Source: CAZCTC01 sp964501335 (lineage in GTDB: Bacteria; Chloroflexota; Anaerolineae; B4-G1; SLSP01). Taken from it: 64,000 nt of DNA. Below are positions 27,784 through 34,904 of this stretch, one piece after another. The DNA is taken from the NCBI GenBank assembly GCA_964501335.1, contig CAZCTC010000010.1, forward strand, positions 62,001-126,000, given 5' to 3'. The translations under genes and the position numbers were made by a program. Every line of letters starts with the position of its first letter. The first letter of the stretch is position 1. The notes under the pieces were generated by a model, which saw nothing but the letters and a program-made list of their open reading frames with translations, was not told the DNA's origin and did no database searches.

Positions 27784-28128
27784 ATGGAACTCGGAAACAG
27801 AAATCGAGGACGGTTGTCGCGCAAGTTGAAATTGTTGGCGGCTTCCGGGATTGCGTTGGGCCTGGCGGCCCGTTGTGCGGCCGAGCCTACTCCTGAAGTG
27901 CTCTGTTATGCTCCGGTTGCGCCGACTCCGACTGAAACGCCCATGGTGATGTGTTATGAACCCACCATGTCGCCCATTGAGGAGACGCCCACGATCACGC
28001 CAACGGCAACGCTTACCGGTTCTCCGGAAATCACCATTACACCAACTTTGGAATCCCGGAGCACTTTAATGGAACAATTATTGACTGAAGGACGTTTTCC
28101 AAAATGTGTGGCGGAGGAATTGAAATAA
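27784..28128 (+). CDS. Putative modified peptide precursor 2 (type A)
   Basis: 114 residues, GGAGG upstream. Basic start (NRNRGRLSRKLK), hydrophobic LLAASGIALGLAARC, then CYAPVAPTPTETP and CYEPTMSP in a Thr/Pro-rich middle, and the tail LMEQLLTEGRFPKCVAEELK. It differs from precursor 4 at only about 18 of 114 residues, so the two arose by duplication. Two CY sites plus extra Cys at the end of the hydrophobic stretch and in the tail. Confidence 0.7.
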   Translation: MELGNRNRGRLSRKLKLLAASGIALGLAARCAAEPTPEVLCYAPVAPTPTETPMVMCYEPTMSPIEETPTITPTATLTGSPEITITPTLESRSTLMEQLLTEGRFPKCVAEELK

Positions 28129-28154
28129 TTAAATTAATCTAAAGGGATTGATGT

Positions 28155-28547
28155 ATGGGCCAGAAAAAGAGAAGGTTATCGCGTAAGGCGATGTTGGTGG
28201 TGGTTTCTGGAATGGCCGTGGGAATGGCGGCAAGTTATAATGCGGGAGTTGCCATGCCGCCGCCCACGCCTACGCCCACTGCCATTTATTTGACCCCGGC
28301 GGCACTTCCGAACGAAAGCACTGTTTTGCCGCGTTTTCATCCACGCGACATAAGCTGTTATATAGTAATTGATGTAACCCCAGAAGAGAGCTGGATCTCG
28401 TCTCCGGATGGAGCTACCGCGACGCCGACTCCCACACCTACTCCGACTTTGATAGGGAGTTCGGGACCGACCTCTCTGGATCTTTTACGGGAGCAGTTGC
28501 TGGCAGAAGGGCGATTTCCGGATGAGGTGGCGAAGGAATTGAAATAG
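28155..28547 (+). CDS. Putative modified peptide precursor 3 (type B)
   Basis: 130 residues. Start MGQKKRRLSRKAMLVVVSGM, hydrophobic to about residue 34, TPTPT runs, a single site CYIVIDVTPEES, and the tail LDLLREQLLAEGRFPDEVAK plus ELK. Only one Cys in the protein, so the CY pair is the obvious candidate modification site. Paralogue of precursor 5. The gene begins 26 bp after precursor 2 with AAAGGG upstream. Confidence 0.7.
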   Translation: MGQKKRRLSRKAMLVVVSGMAVGMAASYNAGVAMPPPTPTPTAIYLTPAALPNESTVLPRFHPRDISCYIVIDVTPEESWISSPDGATATPTPTPTPTLIGSSGPTSLDLLREQLLAEGRFPDEVAKELK

Positions 28548-28637
28548 CGAAAATCCTTTTCGGGTGATTTGTTTTTAGTGTCCCACAAAGGGATTTTGCC
28601 CGGTAAGAAGCGACGCGCTGGAGGGAGGAAGGGGCAT

Positions 28638-28982
28638 ATGGAAAGCAAAAACAGAAATCGAGGCCGGTTGTCGCGTAAGTTGAAATTGTTGGTGGCTTCC
28701 GGGATTGCGTTAGGGTTGGCGGCGCGCTGTGTGGCTGAGCCTACGCCGGAAGTGACCTGTTATGCAGTGGCGGCGCCGACGCCGACTGAAACGCCGATGG
28801 TGATGTGTTATGAACCCACCATGCCGCCCATGGAGGAGACGCCCACGATCACGCCGACGGCAACGCTTACCGGTTCTCCGGAGATCACCATAACACCAAA
28901 TGTGGAATCCCGGAGCACTTTAATGGAACAATTATTGACTGAAGGACGTTTTCCAGAATGTGTGGCGGAGGAATTGAAGTAA
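28638..28982 (+). CDS. Putative modified peptide precursor 4 (type A copy)
   Basis: 114 residues from ATG 28638 behind GGGAGGAAGG; a longer in-frame reading from 28569 has no support. Same layout as precursor 2: NRNRGRLSRKLK, hydrophobic stretch, CYAVAAPTPTETP and CYEPTMPP, tail LMEQLLTEGRFPECVAEELK. DNA identity with 27784-28128 is very high, including the 26-bp gap to the next gene, which points to a recent duplication of the A-B gene pair. Confidence 0.7.
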   Translation: MESKNRNRGRLSRKLKLLVASGIALGLAARCVAEPTPEVTCYAVAAPTPTETPMVMCYEPTMPPMEETPTITPTATLTGSPEITITPNVESRSTLMEQLLTEGRFPECVAEELK

Positions 28983-29008
28983 TTAAATTAATCGAAAAGG
29001 ATTGATGT

Positions 29009-29428
29009 ATGGGCCAGAAAAAGATAAAGTTATCGCGTAAGGCGATGTTGGTGGTGGTTTCCGGAATAGCCGTGGGAATGGCGGCAAGTTATAATGCGGG
29101 AGTTGCTATGCCGTCGCCCGCGTCCATATTCACGCCCACGTCCACGCCAACTCCCTCTTTCGTTCATTTGCTTTCGAACGGAATTGCCGTTTCGTCGCCC
29201 CATCGTCCAATCGGCGTGAGGTGTTATCTTGTAATTGATGTAACTGAGGTAACTCCAGAAGAAAGTGGGATCTGGTATCCTGATGGAGTTTTCGCGACGC
29301 CGACTCCAACGCCGACTCCCACTCCGACTTTGATAGGGAGTTCGGGGCCGACCTCACTGGATCTTCTACGGGAACAGTTGCTGGCGGAAGGGCGTTTCCC
29401 GGATGCGGTGGCGAAGGAGTTGAAGTAA
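29009..29428 (+). CDS. Putative modified peptide precursor 5 (type B copy)
   Basis: 139 residues. MGQKKIKLSRKAMLVVVSGI start, hydrophobic stretch, Thr/Pro runs, single site CYLVIDVTEVTPEES, tail LDLLREQLLAEGRFPDAVAK plus ELK. Paralogue of precursor 3, with a slightly longer and more diverged middle, while both ends are almost unchanged. The only Cys is in the CY pair. Confidence 0.7.
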   Translation: MGQKKIKLSRKAMLVVVSGIAVGMAASYNAGVAMPSPASIFTPTSTPTPSFVHLLSNGIAVSSPHRPIGVRCYLVIDVTEVTPEESGIWYPDGVFATPTPTPTPTPTLIGSSGPTSLDLLREQLLAEGRFPDAVAKELK

Positions 29429-29433
29429 GAAGC

Positions 29434-29703
29434 ATGATAAAAAAGCGGAGTAACAAAATCTCCGGGGGGCCGCGCCGGAAGCCGGGGGCGGATTTTTTGG
29501 TCCAGATGTTTCAGGAGTTACACGATGCTGAGGTACGTTCTACTCCGGATTTGAGCATCTGTTACGAGATCCAGGCTGTGGAACCTGATCCGGTAACCGG
29601 GGCAGCTCAACCGGAGAAATCCCGGCAGCTTTTGCGAAGCCGGTTGGTCAAAACCAACCGCTTTCCTGCCGGTGTGGAGGGTGAGTTGGGGGAGGAACGA
29701 TGA
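29434..29703 (+). CDS. Putative modified peptide precursor 6 (short, no hydrophobic leader)
   Basis: 89 residues. Lacks both the hydrophobic N-terminal segment and the Thr/Pro repeats of the other five. It keeps one CY site (SICYEIQAVEPDP) and a degenerate tail (SRQLLRSRLVKTNRFPAGVE plus GELGEER). It overlaps the radical SAM gene by 4 bp (ATGA), so it is translated with it. It could be a cytoplasmic substrate or a leader/chaperone-like partner for the enzyme. Confidence 0.6.
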   Translation: MIKKRSNKISGGPRRKPGADFLVQMFQELHDAEVRSTPDLSICYEIQAVEPDPVTGAAQPEKSRQLLRSRLVKTNRFPAGVEGELGEER

Positions 29704-30815
29704 AAAGAAAAGAAGGAAAGCGGACCTGGCTTTCGCGGTGGCGGCAGGTGCTGGCTCAGGTAGAGATGCGGCAGGCGCAAAAGAGAGAGCCGGAACGGGC
29801 TTCTTATTTTATTCTGGAGTTGACGGCGCGTTGTAACCAGGATTGCCGGTATTGTTATAATGTCTGGAAGGCGCGCGAGGGGATGGTCCAACGGGAGATG
29901 ACGACCGAAGAGTGGTGCACGTTGATCGGTCGGTTACAGGACGAGATGGGCTGTCGGCAGGTGACTTTTTCGGGCGGGGAGCCGCTGCTGCGAGAGGATT
30001 TCCGTGAGATCCTGGCCTTCTGTCACCGGCGAGGGTTGGAGAGTATTGTGATTAGCAATGGCCGGTATCTGGACCAGGAGATGCTGGAATTCTGTCTGGC
30101 CCACGGGGTGAAGATGTTTGAAGTGACGCTGCTGGGTTCCAATGCGGCGACCCATGACGGATTGACGCGGGTGCCGGGCAGTTGGGAGCGGGCTCTTTCC
30201 GCGATGACCCGGCTTTACAAGGCCGGGGCTACCTGGTGCGGTGTTTTTGTGGCGACGAGTGAAAATATCGGGCAGGTGCGGGAGACGGTGGAGATGATGA
30301 TTGCGCTGGGGGCGAAGGTCATTATGTTTAACCGGTTCAATCCTGGCGGAGAGGGGGCCCGGCATCGCGATTTGATGCCGGCACCGGATGATGTGCAGAA
30401 GGCGTTGCGGGTTGTGGATGAGCTGGCTGTGGCGTATAATTTCCCTGCAACGGCTTCGGTGCCGGTGATGCCCTGTCTGGTCGATCTACACGGCTTTCAA
30501 CGGGTGCAATTTGGGTTTTGTGCGGCGGGGCGGGCGGGTTCTTATCCCACCATCGGGCCGGATGGCCGGGTGCGCCCTTGCAATCACAGTGCGACCATTC
30601 TGGGGGATTTTCATCAACAGTCGATGCAGGAGATGTTGGAGGGGCCTGCGTTGCGGGCTTTTACGGCCGTGGTGCCTGAGGTTTGCCGGCCCTGTCCGGG
30701 GCTGGATCAATGCCGGGCGGGGTGCAGGGCGGCTGCAGAGGTCTGTTTTGGTTCATTGGAAGAGCCGGAACCCTGGTTGAAGGCTAATTTAGAGCGATTG
30801 CCGCCTATGGTTTAG
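29700..30815 (+). CDS. Radical SAM/SPASM peptide maturase
   Basis: 371 residues. Radical SAM cluster motif C45-x3-C49-x2-C52 (ARCNQDCRYCYN), GGEP motif (FSGGEPLLREDF), and a C-terminal SPASM-type domain (CAAGRAGSYPTIGPDGRVRP then C294; later C329, C332, C338, C342, C349) expected to bind extra 4Fe-4S clusters. Enzymes of this class install crosslinks or epimerise residues in ribosomally made peptides. The coupling to six CY/GRFP-tail genes strongly suggests these are its substrates (inference). No separate RRE protein or protease gene is adjacent. Confidence 0.9.
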   Translation: MKRKEGKRTWLSRWRQVLAQVEMRQAQKREPERASYFILELTARCNQDCRYCYNVWKAREGMVQREMTTEEWCTLIGRLQDEMGCRQVTFSGGEPLLREDFREILAFCHRRGLESIVISNGRYLDQEMLEFCLAHGVKMFEVTLLGSNAATHDGLTRVPGSWERALSAMTRLYKAGATWCGVFVATSENIGQVRETVEMMIALGAKVIMFNRFNPGGEGARHRDLMPAPDDVQKALRVVDELAVAYNFPATASVPVMPCLVDLHGFQRVQFGFCAAGRAGSYPTIGPDGRVRPCNHSATILGDFHQQSMQEMLEGPALRAFTAVVPEVCRPCPGLDQCRAGCRAAAEVCFGSLEEPEPWLKANLERLPPMV

Positions 30816-30826
30816 GCACATTGAGG

Positions 30827-30896
30827 GATGAAAAAGGAATTTCACCACAGAGGCGCAGAGATCACAGAGAAGAAGAAGAGAGGAGATTTTCTGAAA
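30827..30896. repeat. Dispersed 68-bp repeat, copy 2
   Basis: Starts GGATGAAAAAGGAATTTCAC and matches 8995-9063 apart from a few changes and a 3-bp AGA insertion. It lies just after the maturase gene. As in copy 1, a hairpin element follows on the right (30982). No gene is seen between 30816 and 31238. Confidence 0.8.
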
Positions 30897-30981
30897 CGTA
30901 AAAAGTAATGATCTGTGGGTTTGGTGCAACGGTGAAGGGAGGGGGTAAGCGGATGTTGCCGGGATGCTTTTGGAAAAAGCC

Positions 30982-31017
30982 ATGTTTTTGCGCGCATTCT
31001 GATGCGCGCAAAAACAT
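30982..31017. repeat. Hairpin element copy C
   Basis: Perfect 16-bp stem ATGTTTTTGCGCGCAT (30982-30997), loop TCTG, complement 31002-31017. 5' flank TTTTGGAAAAAGCC and 3' flank ATAAATAAAAAACTCTCTCT, then ATCCAGCGCGGCGTATTGTA and GGGGAGAGTG, match copy A; similarity continues weakly to about 31130. Confidence 0.87.
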
Positions 31018-31193
31018 AAATAAAAAACTCTCTCTGCCTATCCAGCGCGGCGTATTGTAAGGGGAGAGTGCCATTTACGGGTGAGGAGGATTTTTCCAGA
31101 CAGGTGTAACGCACTCGGATCTTGCAATGATGGGCGGTTTGCCTTCAGATTGGTCCGTTTGAATCGATGGTTCTATGGATAGAAAGTGCGTCG

Positions 31194-31205
31194 CACCTTA
31201 AGGTG
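31194..31205. promoter_or_regulatory. 12-bp palindrome upstream of methyltransferase gene
   Basis: CACCTTAAGGTG is a perfect palindrome 33 bp before the ATG at 31239, directly preceded by TGCGTCGCA. Its position suits an operator, but no regulator or promoter is identified, so this is weak. Confidence 0.3.
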
Positions 31206-31238
31206 GGTTATTTTCAGGACAGAATTTGAGGAGGCGTT

Positions 31239-32093
31239 ATGTTGTTAACCGATTTTATCCATCGTCAGGCTGTTCCTGAGCCATGGGCGGAGGGGGAGAA
31301 GATCCCCTGGAACGATCCGGAATTCAGCCGGCGGATGTTATTGGAGCATCTTTCGCAGGCCCATGATGCTGCCAGCCGGCGTTTCGAGCGGATTGAGCGG
31401 CATGTGGCCTGGATCCAAAGGGTATTGTTGAAGGGGCAATCGGCGCGGATTTTGGATCTGGGATGCGGTCCGGGATTTTATTCTAACCGACTGGCGCGGC
31501 TGGGAAATCAATGTGTGGGGATCGATTTTTCTCCGGCTTCGGTCGAATATGCGCGAGAGCTGGCCGGGGCCGATCAGCTGGATTGTACTTTTATAGAAGG
31601 GGATATTCGGAAGGTGGCGTATGGTGGGGACTATGATTTGGCCATGTTGATTTATGGCGAGTTCAACGTTTTCAAGCCGGCGGAGGCGGAATCCATTTTG
31701 CACAAGGCGTGGGCGGCGTTGAAGCCGGGAGGAATTTTATTGTTGGAACCTTCGACCTATGCCTGTATCCAGGAATTGGGGCAGCGGCCTCCGGAATGGT
31801 ACAGTGCCGATGGTGGGTTATTTTCCGAGCGGCCGCATTTATGCTTGATGGAAAATTTCTGGGATGAAGAGTGCAACGTGACGACGGAGCGATATTGGAT
31901 TGTAGATGCGGAGACGGGGAGTGTGACCCGGCATGCTTCGAGTTCCCAGGCGTACAGCGATGCCCAATTTCAGGCGCTGCTGGAGCGCTGTGGTTTTGAG
32001 GGGGTGACCTTTTATCCTTCTTTAATGGGGGAGGTCGATCCTGAGCAACGGCATCTTATGGCGGTGATGGGATGGAAAGGACAATCTGAATGA
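31239..32093 (+). CDS. SAM-dependent class I methyltransferase
   Basis: 284 residues. Rossmann methyltransferase motif I ILDLGCGPGFYSNRLA (about 69-84), acidic end of strand 2 VGIDFSP, motif II/III region YDLAMLIYGEFNVF and LKPGGILLLEPS. N-terminal 60 residues are helical. The substrate is not evident. Strong GAGGAGG ribosome-binding site. Overlaps the next gene by 4 bp (ATGA), so the two are coupled and may act on one small molecule. Confidence 0.88.
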   Translation: MLLTDFIHRQAVPEPWAEGEKIPWNDPEFSRRMLLEHLSQAHDAASRRFERIERHVAWIQRVLLKGQSARILDLGCGPGFYSNRLARLGNQCVGIDFSPASVEYARELAGADQLDCTFIEGDIRKVAYGGDYDLAMLIYGEFNVFKPAEAESILHKAWAALKPGGILLLEPSTYACIQELGQRPPEWYSADGGLFSERPHLCLMENFWDEECNVTTERYWIVDAETGSVTRHASSSQAYSDAQFQALLERCGFEGVTFYPSLMGEVDPEQRHLMAVMGWKGQSE

Positions 32094-32974
32094 AGTCGCG
32101 TGTTTATGCTGCCTCTGATTATCCGGCTTTACTACATCTATTGGGGCAGTGTGAGATGTTTACCCAGTGGACCTTCAATCCCAATGAGGTTCCCGAGAAC
32201 CCGGCTTTTACCCGTTTGTGGGAGGATGAGGCCGGGAAATTGTTGGCGGCGGCGTTTTTGCATTATCATTCCAAAGCGGAGAATGCGCGGGCTTATCTGA
32301 CGTGGGCGGTGTTGCCCGCGTGGCGGGCGGTATTGTTGCGGCAGTTGCTCGAATGGGCGATGGAGAACCGGCAGAAGTTCAATCCTATGGCTACTGTGGG
32401 GTGTAGGGCCCAGGCGGACGACGAGGCGACGGCGGCATTTTTAACGGAAGTTGGTTTTATGCCGCATCCGGAGTTGATCACTTCGTTTATGGGGCGACCC
32501 TGTGGTGGGGACCTGGAAATTCCGGCCTTACCTGCGGGCTATCAGCTGCGGCCGTTCCAGCCGGCGGATATGGCGGCTTGGCTGGCGGTGTGGAGTCAGA
32601 CTCAAAGCCATGCTTTGACTCCAGATGAACGGATGGGGTGGTTGAATTATCCTTCTTATCGACCTGAACTGGATTGGGTGATCGAGACTCCGGACGGTGG
32701 GGTGGGAGGGTATGGAGTCGGAAACCTCTTTTTAGATGAAGGGGATAGGGTCGGGCCCGATTCCGCCTGGATTTTGTGGTTGGGGGTGGATTCCGGGGTG
32801 CGGCGGCAGGGATTGGCCCAGATCCTGCTTGGGCAGTTGTTGAAGGAATTCGAGGCTATGGACTGTGAGCGGGTGATTCTCAATGTGATGTCGAGCAATG
32901 AACCGGCCATCCGGTTGTATGAAAAATTGGGGTTTACCACGTTGTGGCAGAGTATGTATTTTTCCTGCTCTTGA
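32090..32974 (+). CDS. GNAT-family N-acetyltransferase, probably tandem GNAT
   Basis: 294 residues. The C-terminal half is a typical GNAT domain: WILWLGVDSGVRRQGLAQIL holds the acetyl-CoA loop (R/Q-x-x-G-x-A) and VILNVMSSNEPAIRLYEKLGF the final helix and strand. The N-terminal half (about 1-140) looks like a degenerate GNAT domain, as in tandem two-domain enzymes. The acceptor is unknown. A terminator follows at 33002-33036. Confidence 0.85.
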   Translation: MKSRVYAASDYPALLHLLGQCEMFTQWTFNPNEVPENPAFTRLWEDEAGKLLAAAFLHYHSKAENARAYLTWAVLPAWRAVLLRQLLEWAMENRQKFNPMATVGCRAQADDEATAAFLTEVGFMPHPELITSFMGRPCGGDLEIPALPAGYQLRPFQPADMAAWLAVWSQTQSHALTPDERMGWLNYPSYRPELDWVIETPDGGVGGYGVGNLFLDEGDRVGPDSAWILWLGVDSGVRRQGLAQILLGQLLKEFEAMDCERVILNVMSSNEPAIRLYEKLGFTTLWQSMYFSCS

Positions 32975-33001
32975 TGGAATAAGCAGGTGTGGGGAATGAG
33001 G

Positions 33002-33036
33002 AGCGCGTTGCCTTTCAGGAGGGCAACGCGCTTTTT
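33002..33036 (+). terminator. Intrinsic terminator after the methyltransferase/GNAT pair
   Basis: AGCGCGTTGCC (33002-33012) pairs with GGCAACGCGCT ending at 33032, around an 8-10 nt loop, followed by TTTTGTTT. It separates the pair from the MarR promoter, 16 bp further on. Confidence 0.85.
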
Positions 33037-33047
33037 GTTTCTGTGCA

Positions 33048-33075
33048 TTGACAAACTTTGGTTCGCTTTTATAAT
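33048..33075 (+). promoter_or_regulatory. Consensus sigma-70 promoter of the MarR gene
   Basis: TTGACA at 33048-33053, 16-bp spacer, TATAAT at 33070-33075: both hexamers are perfect. The operator palindrome begins 4 bp after the -10 box and covers the predicted start site. Confidence 0.85.
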
Positions 33076-33078
33076 TTA

Positions 33079-33093
33079 GTTAGACAAACTAAC
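33079..33093. promoter_or_regulatory. MarR-type operator 1
   Basis: GTTAGACAAACTAAC: inverted repeat GTTAG-N5-CTAAC directly after the -10 box and 13 bp before the MarR start codon. The same half-sites with the same N5 spacing occur at 33595-33609 before the next gene, which suggests negative autoregulation and control of the neighbour. Confidence 0.7.
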
Positions 33094-33106
33094 AAGGTGC
33101 GGCGAA

Positions 33107-33538
33107 ATGGAATTTGAATTGCTGTTGTTGGAATTGAACGAAATTATCCACAATTTGCTTCGTCAGTATAAAGAAGGGGTGATCGGCGGGGAGGGATTTG
33201 GAGATATTACAACCAGTGAATTGCTTTATGTAGAAGCCATTCACCGATTGGAAAGGCCGACCGTGACCGAGCTGGCGGTGCATCTTAAGGTTTCTAAAGC
33301 TTCTACGACGCTGGCTGTGCAAAAGTTGATCAAGAAGGGAATTGTTGAAAAAACTCCATCGACAGATGATAAACGGAGTTTCACCATTACCTTATCAGGA
33401 CGGGGGGCCGGATTGATTGAAGCCGAGATGAAAGCCTTGCAGGATGTTACGGGGAGTATTCGAATTTTGTTAAACACCGAAGAGATCGAACTGACCACCA
33501 CAGTATTGCGAAAGATTATAGCTCATTATCGCCGTTAA
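33107..33538 (+). CDS. MarR-family transcriptional regulator
   Basis: 143 residues. Winged helix at about 45-110: LERPTVTELAVHLKVSKAST (recognition helix STTLAVQKLIKKG) and wing EKTPSTDDKRSFTITLSGRG with the conserved D-x-R. Flanking helices form the dimer region. Probable repressor responding to a small molecule, binding GTTAG-N5-YTAAC sites before its own gene and 33639. An intrinsic terminator follows. Confidence 0.92.
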   Translation: MEFELLLLELNEIIHNLLRQYKEGVIGGEGFGDITTSELLYVEAIHRLERPTVTELAVHLKVSKASTTLAVQKLIKKGIVEKTPSTDDKRSFTITLSGRGAGLIEAEMKALQDVTGSIRILLNTEEIELTTTVLRKIIAHYRR

Positions 33539-33541
33539 AGG

Positions 33542-33582
33542 CTGGATTTGAGTGCGGAAGTTGCATTCAAATCCAGTTTTTT
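33542..33582 (+). terminator. Intrinsic terminator after the MarR gene
   Basis: CTGGATTTGA (33542-33551) pairs with TCAAATCCAG (33567-33576), then TTTTTTA. It lies just after the MarR stop, so the next gene needs its own promoter. Confidence 0.8.
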
Positions 33583-33594
33583 ATCTTGAAAAAA

Positions 33595-33609
33595 GTTAGT
33601 TAGTTTAAC
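33595..33609. promoter_or_regulatory. MarR-type operator 2
   Basis: GTTAGTTAGTTTAAC matches GTTAG-N5-YTAAC of operator 1 with identical spacing, 30 bp before the ATG at 33639. A weak -35-like TTGAAA at 33586-33591 lies just upstream; no good -10 is visible. Confidence 0.6.
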
Positions 33610-33638
33610 AAATTAAAAAATGAAAGGGGGATAAGCAG

Positions 33639-34037
33639 ATGAAAAACGGTAAGCTGTTGTTAAGGGTGACTTTCTGGTGGGGGCTGATCGCGGATGCGGT
33701 TGAGACGATTCGTATGTTGGCTCCAGAGCTGATGAAATCTACGACGGGACTGACTTTGCCGGTAGACAGTGGGTTGCAGTTTGGGTTGCTTTATGGAATG
33801 CCGGTGATGTTAGGATGGACACTTATTCTGTTCTGGGCCGATCGTAAACCCCTGGAGCGGAGAGGGTTGTTGCTTTGCCTTATTCCCGTTGTGCTTTCCT
33901 ATATTGGTGTGGAGCTGTTTGCCATTGCGCAGGGATGGCTGCCCGTGCAGACCATGATTTTTCCATTCTTTTCGGAAGCGGTTCTTTTGGGGTTAAGCCT
34001 GGTTTCGTATTATATGACCGGTAAAGCGGGTGACTGA
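33639..34037 (+). CDS. Four-TM membrane protein under MarR control
   Basis: 132 residues, not recognised. Four hydrophobic segments (about 8-22, 47-64, 74-94, 103-125). No transporter motif. AAAGGGGG precedes the ATG. The operator-like palindrome before it suggests it is the main target of the adjacent MarR regulator, perhaps in export or tolerance of a toxic compound (inference). Confidence 0.7.
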   Translation: MKNGKLLLRVTFWWGLIADAVETIRMLAPELMKSTTGLTLPVDSGLQFGLLYGMPVMLGWTLILFWADRKPLERRGLLLCLIPVVLSYIGVELFAIAQGWLPVQTMIFPFFSEAVLLGLSLVSYYMTGKAGD

Positions 34038-34091
34038 GAAGGCGGCACTCTTAAGTTCGAGGGCGTCGCCGGGACGGTTCTGGAAAAAGCC

Positions 34092-34127
34092 ATGTTTTGG
34101 TGCGCCTTCTGAGGCGCACCAAAACAT
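34092..34127. repeat. Hairpin element copy D
   Basis: Perfect 16-bp stem ATGTTTTGGTGCGCCT (34092-34107), loop TCTG, complement 34112-34127. 5' flank CGGTTCTGGAAAAAGCC, 3' flank CAACAAAAAAATGCTCTCC and on to AAAAGTGTC near 34183, so the element appears to reach the stop codon of the phosphatase gene. Confidence 0.87.
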
Positions 34128-34181
34128 CAACAAAAAAATGCTCTCCTTCCATCCTGTGATGTGCTTCTTACGAGAAAAGTG

Positions 34182-34679
34182 TCAGGGGATGGGGGGGCAA
34201 TAACGATCCCAGTTTTGGAGCAGGTAGCCCCGAATGCCGGTTTTAGGATTGTAAGTAGGGTAACGTTGTTTGAACTGCAGCTCGGCTTCCGGGACGGTGG
34301 CGGCAGTGATCGCGCCGCAATAGACGAGGTAGAGCAGGGCAATGGAGGGCGAGCGGGATTCGCCCTGATTGCAGTGGACCAGAACTTTATGTCCTTCGGT
34401 CAGGCCGGCGTGGATAAATTCCAGGGCGGCATCGATGACTGCGGCATGGAAATATTTGGGATCATCGGCATCGACCAGATTGAGGATCAGCCGGTTATCC
34501 CGGTAGGCCAGATAGTATTCCGGGTGATTTTTATCGGCGGCGGAGCCTTTGTAGCCCAGCGCCTGGCGGTGATAGGGTTCCTTGCAGGCCTGGACGACTT
34601 TCCAGCCGGGCTGACCGGCGACCTCTTGTTCGTAAGCTTCCTGATTCCCCACATAGAGATTGGGATAGATCTCGATCAT
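34182..34679 (-). CDS. Dual-specificity protein phosphatase-like protein
   Basis: 165 residues. P-loop CX5R signature HCNQGESRS (Cys nucleophile, Arg phosphate binder), an IYPNLYVGNQEAY start typical of dual-specificity phosphatases, and an Asp-containing segment LNLVDADDPKYFH that could supply the general acid. AAGGAG upstream of the ATG. A cytoplasmic protein-tyrosine/serine phosphatase or a phosphoinositide-like phosphatase; stands alone between a hairpin element and the VWA promoter region. Confidence 0.85.
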   Translation of the reverse strand: MIEIYPNLYVGNQEAYEQEVAGQPGWKVVQACKEPYHRQALGYKGSAADKNHPEYYLAYRDNRLILNLVDADDPKYFHAAVIDAALEFIHAGLTEGHKVLVHCNQGESRSPSIALLYLVYCGAITAATVPEAELQFKQRYPTYNPKTGIRGYLLQNWDRYCPPIP

Positions 34680-34806
34680 GGATGCTCCTTATCGTATTTG
34701 AGAATGAAGGCCATCATTATAGGCGTAAACAGAAATAAGCCCATATTTTCCGGGCTGACGGCGCAGGTTGGAATTTCTTAAAAAAAGAAAATTGCTTCTG
34801 AAATCG

Positions 34807-34835
34807 TGAACATTTTGGGGAGTGGTCTCGTGTAA
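34807..34835 (+). promoter_or_regulatory. ECF-type promoter before the VWA lipoprotein gene
   Basis: TGAAC (34807-34811), 17-bp spacer, CGTGTAA (34829-34835). It matches the promoter at 22965-22993, with 36 of 42 identical positions across 34806-34847. About 70 bp of leader lies between it and the ATG at 34905. Confidence 0.7.
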
Positions 34836-34904
34836 TGAATAAGTCGCAGCTACAACGCCCCAAGATTTAGTAGCGAAATCAGTTAGTTAATAAGGAGGAT
34901 TGTG

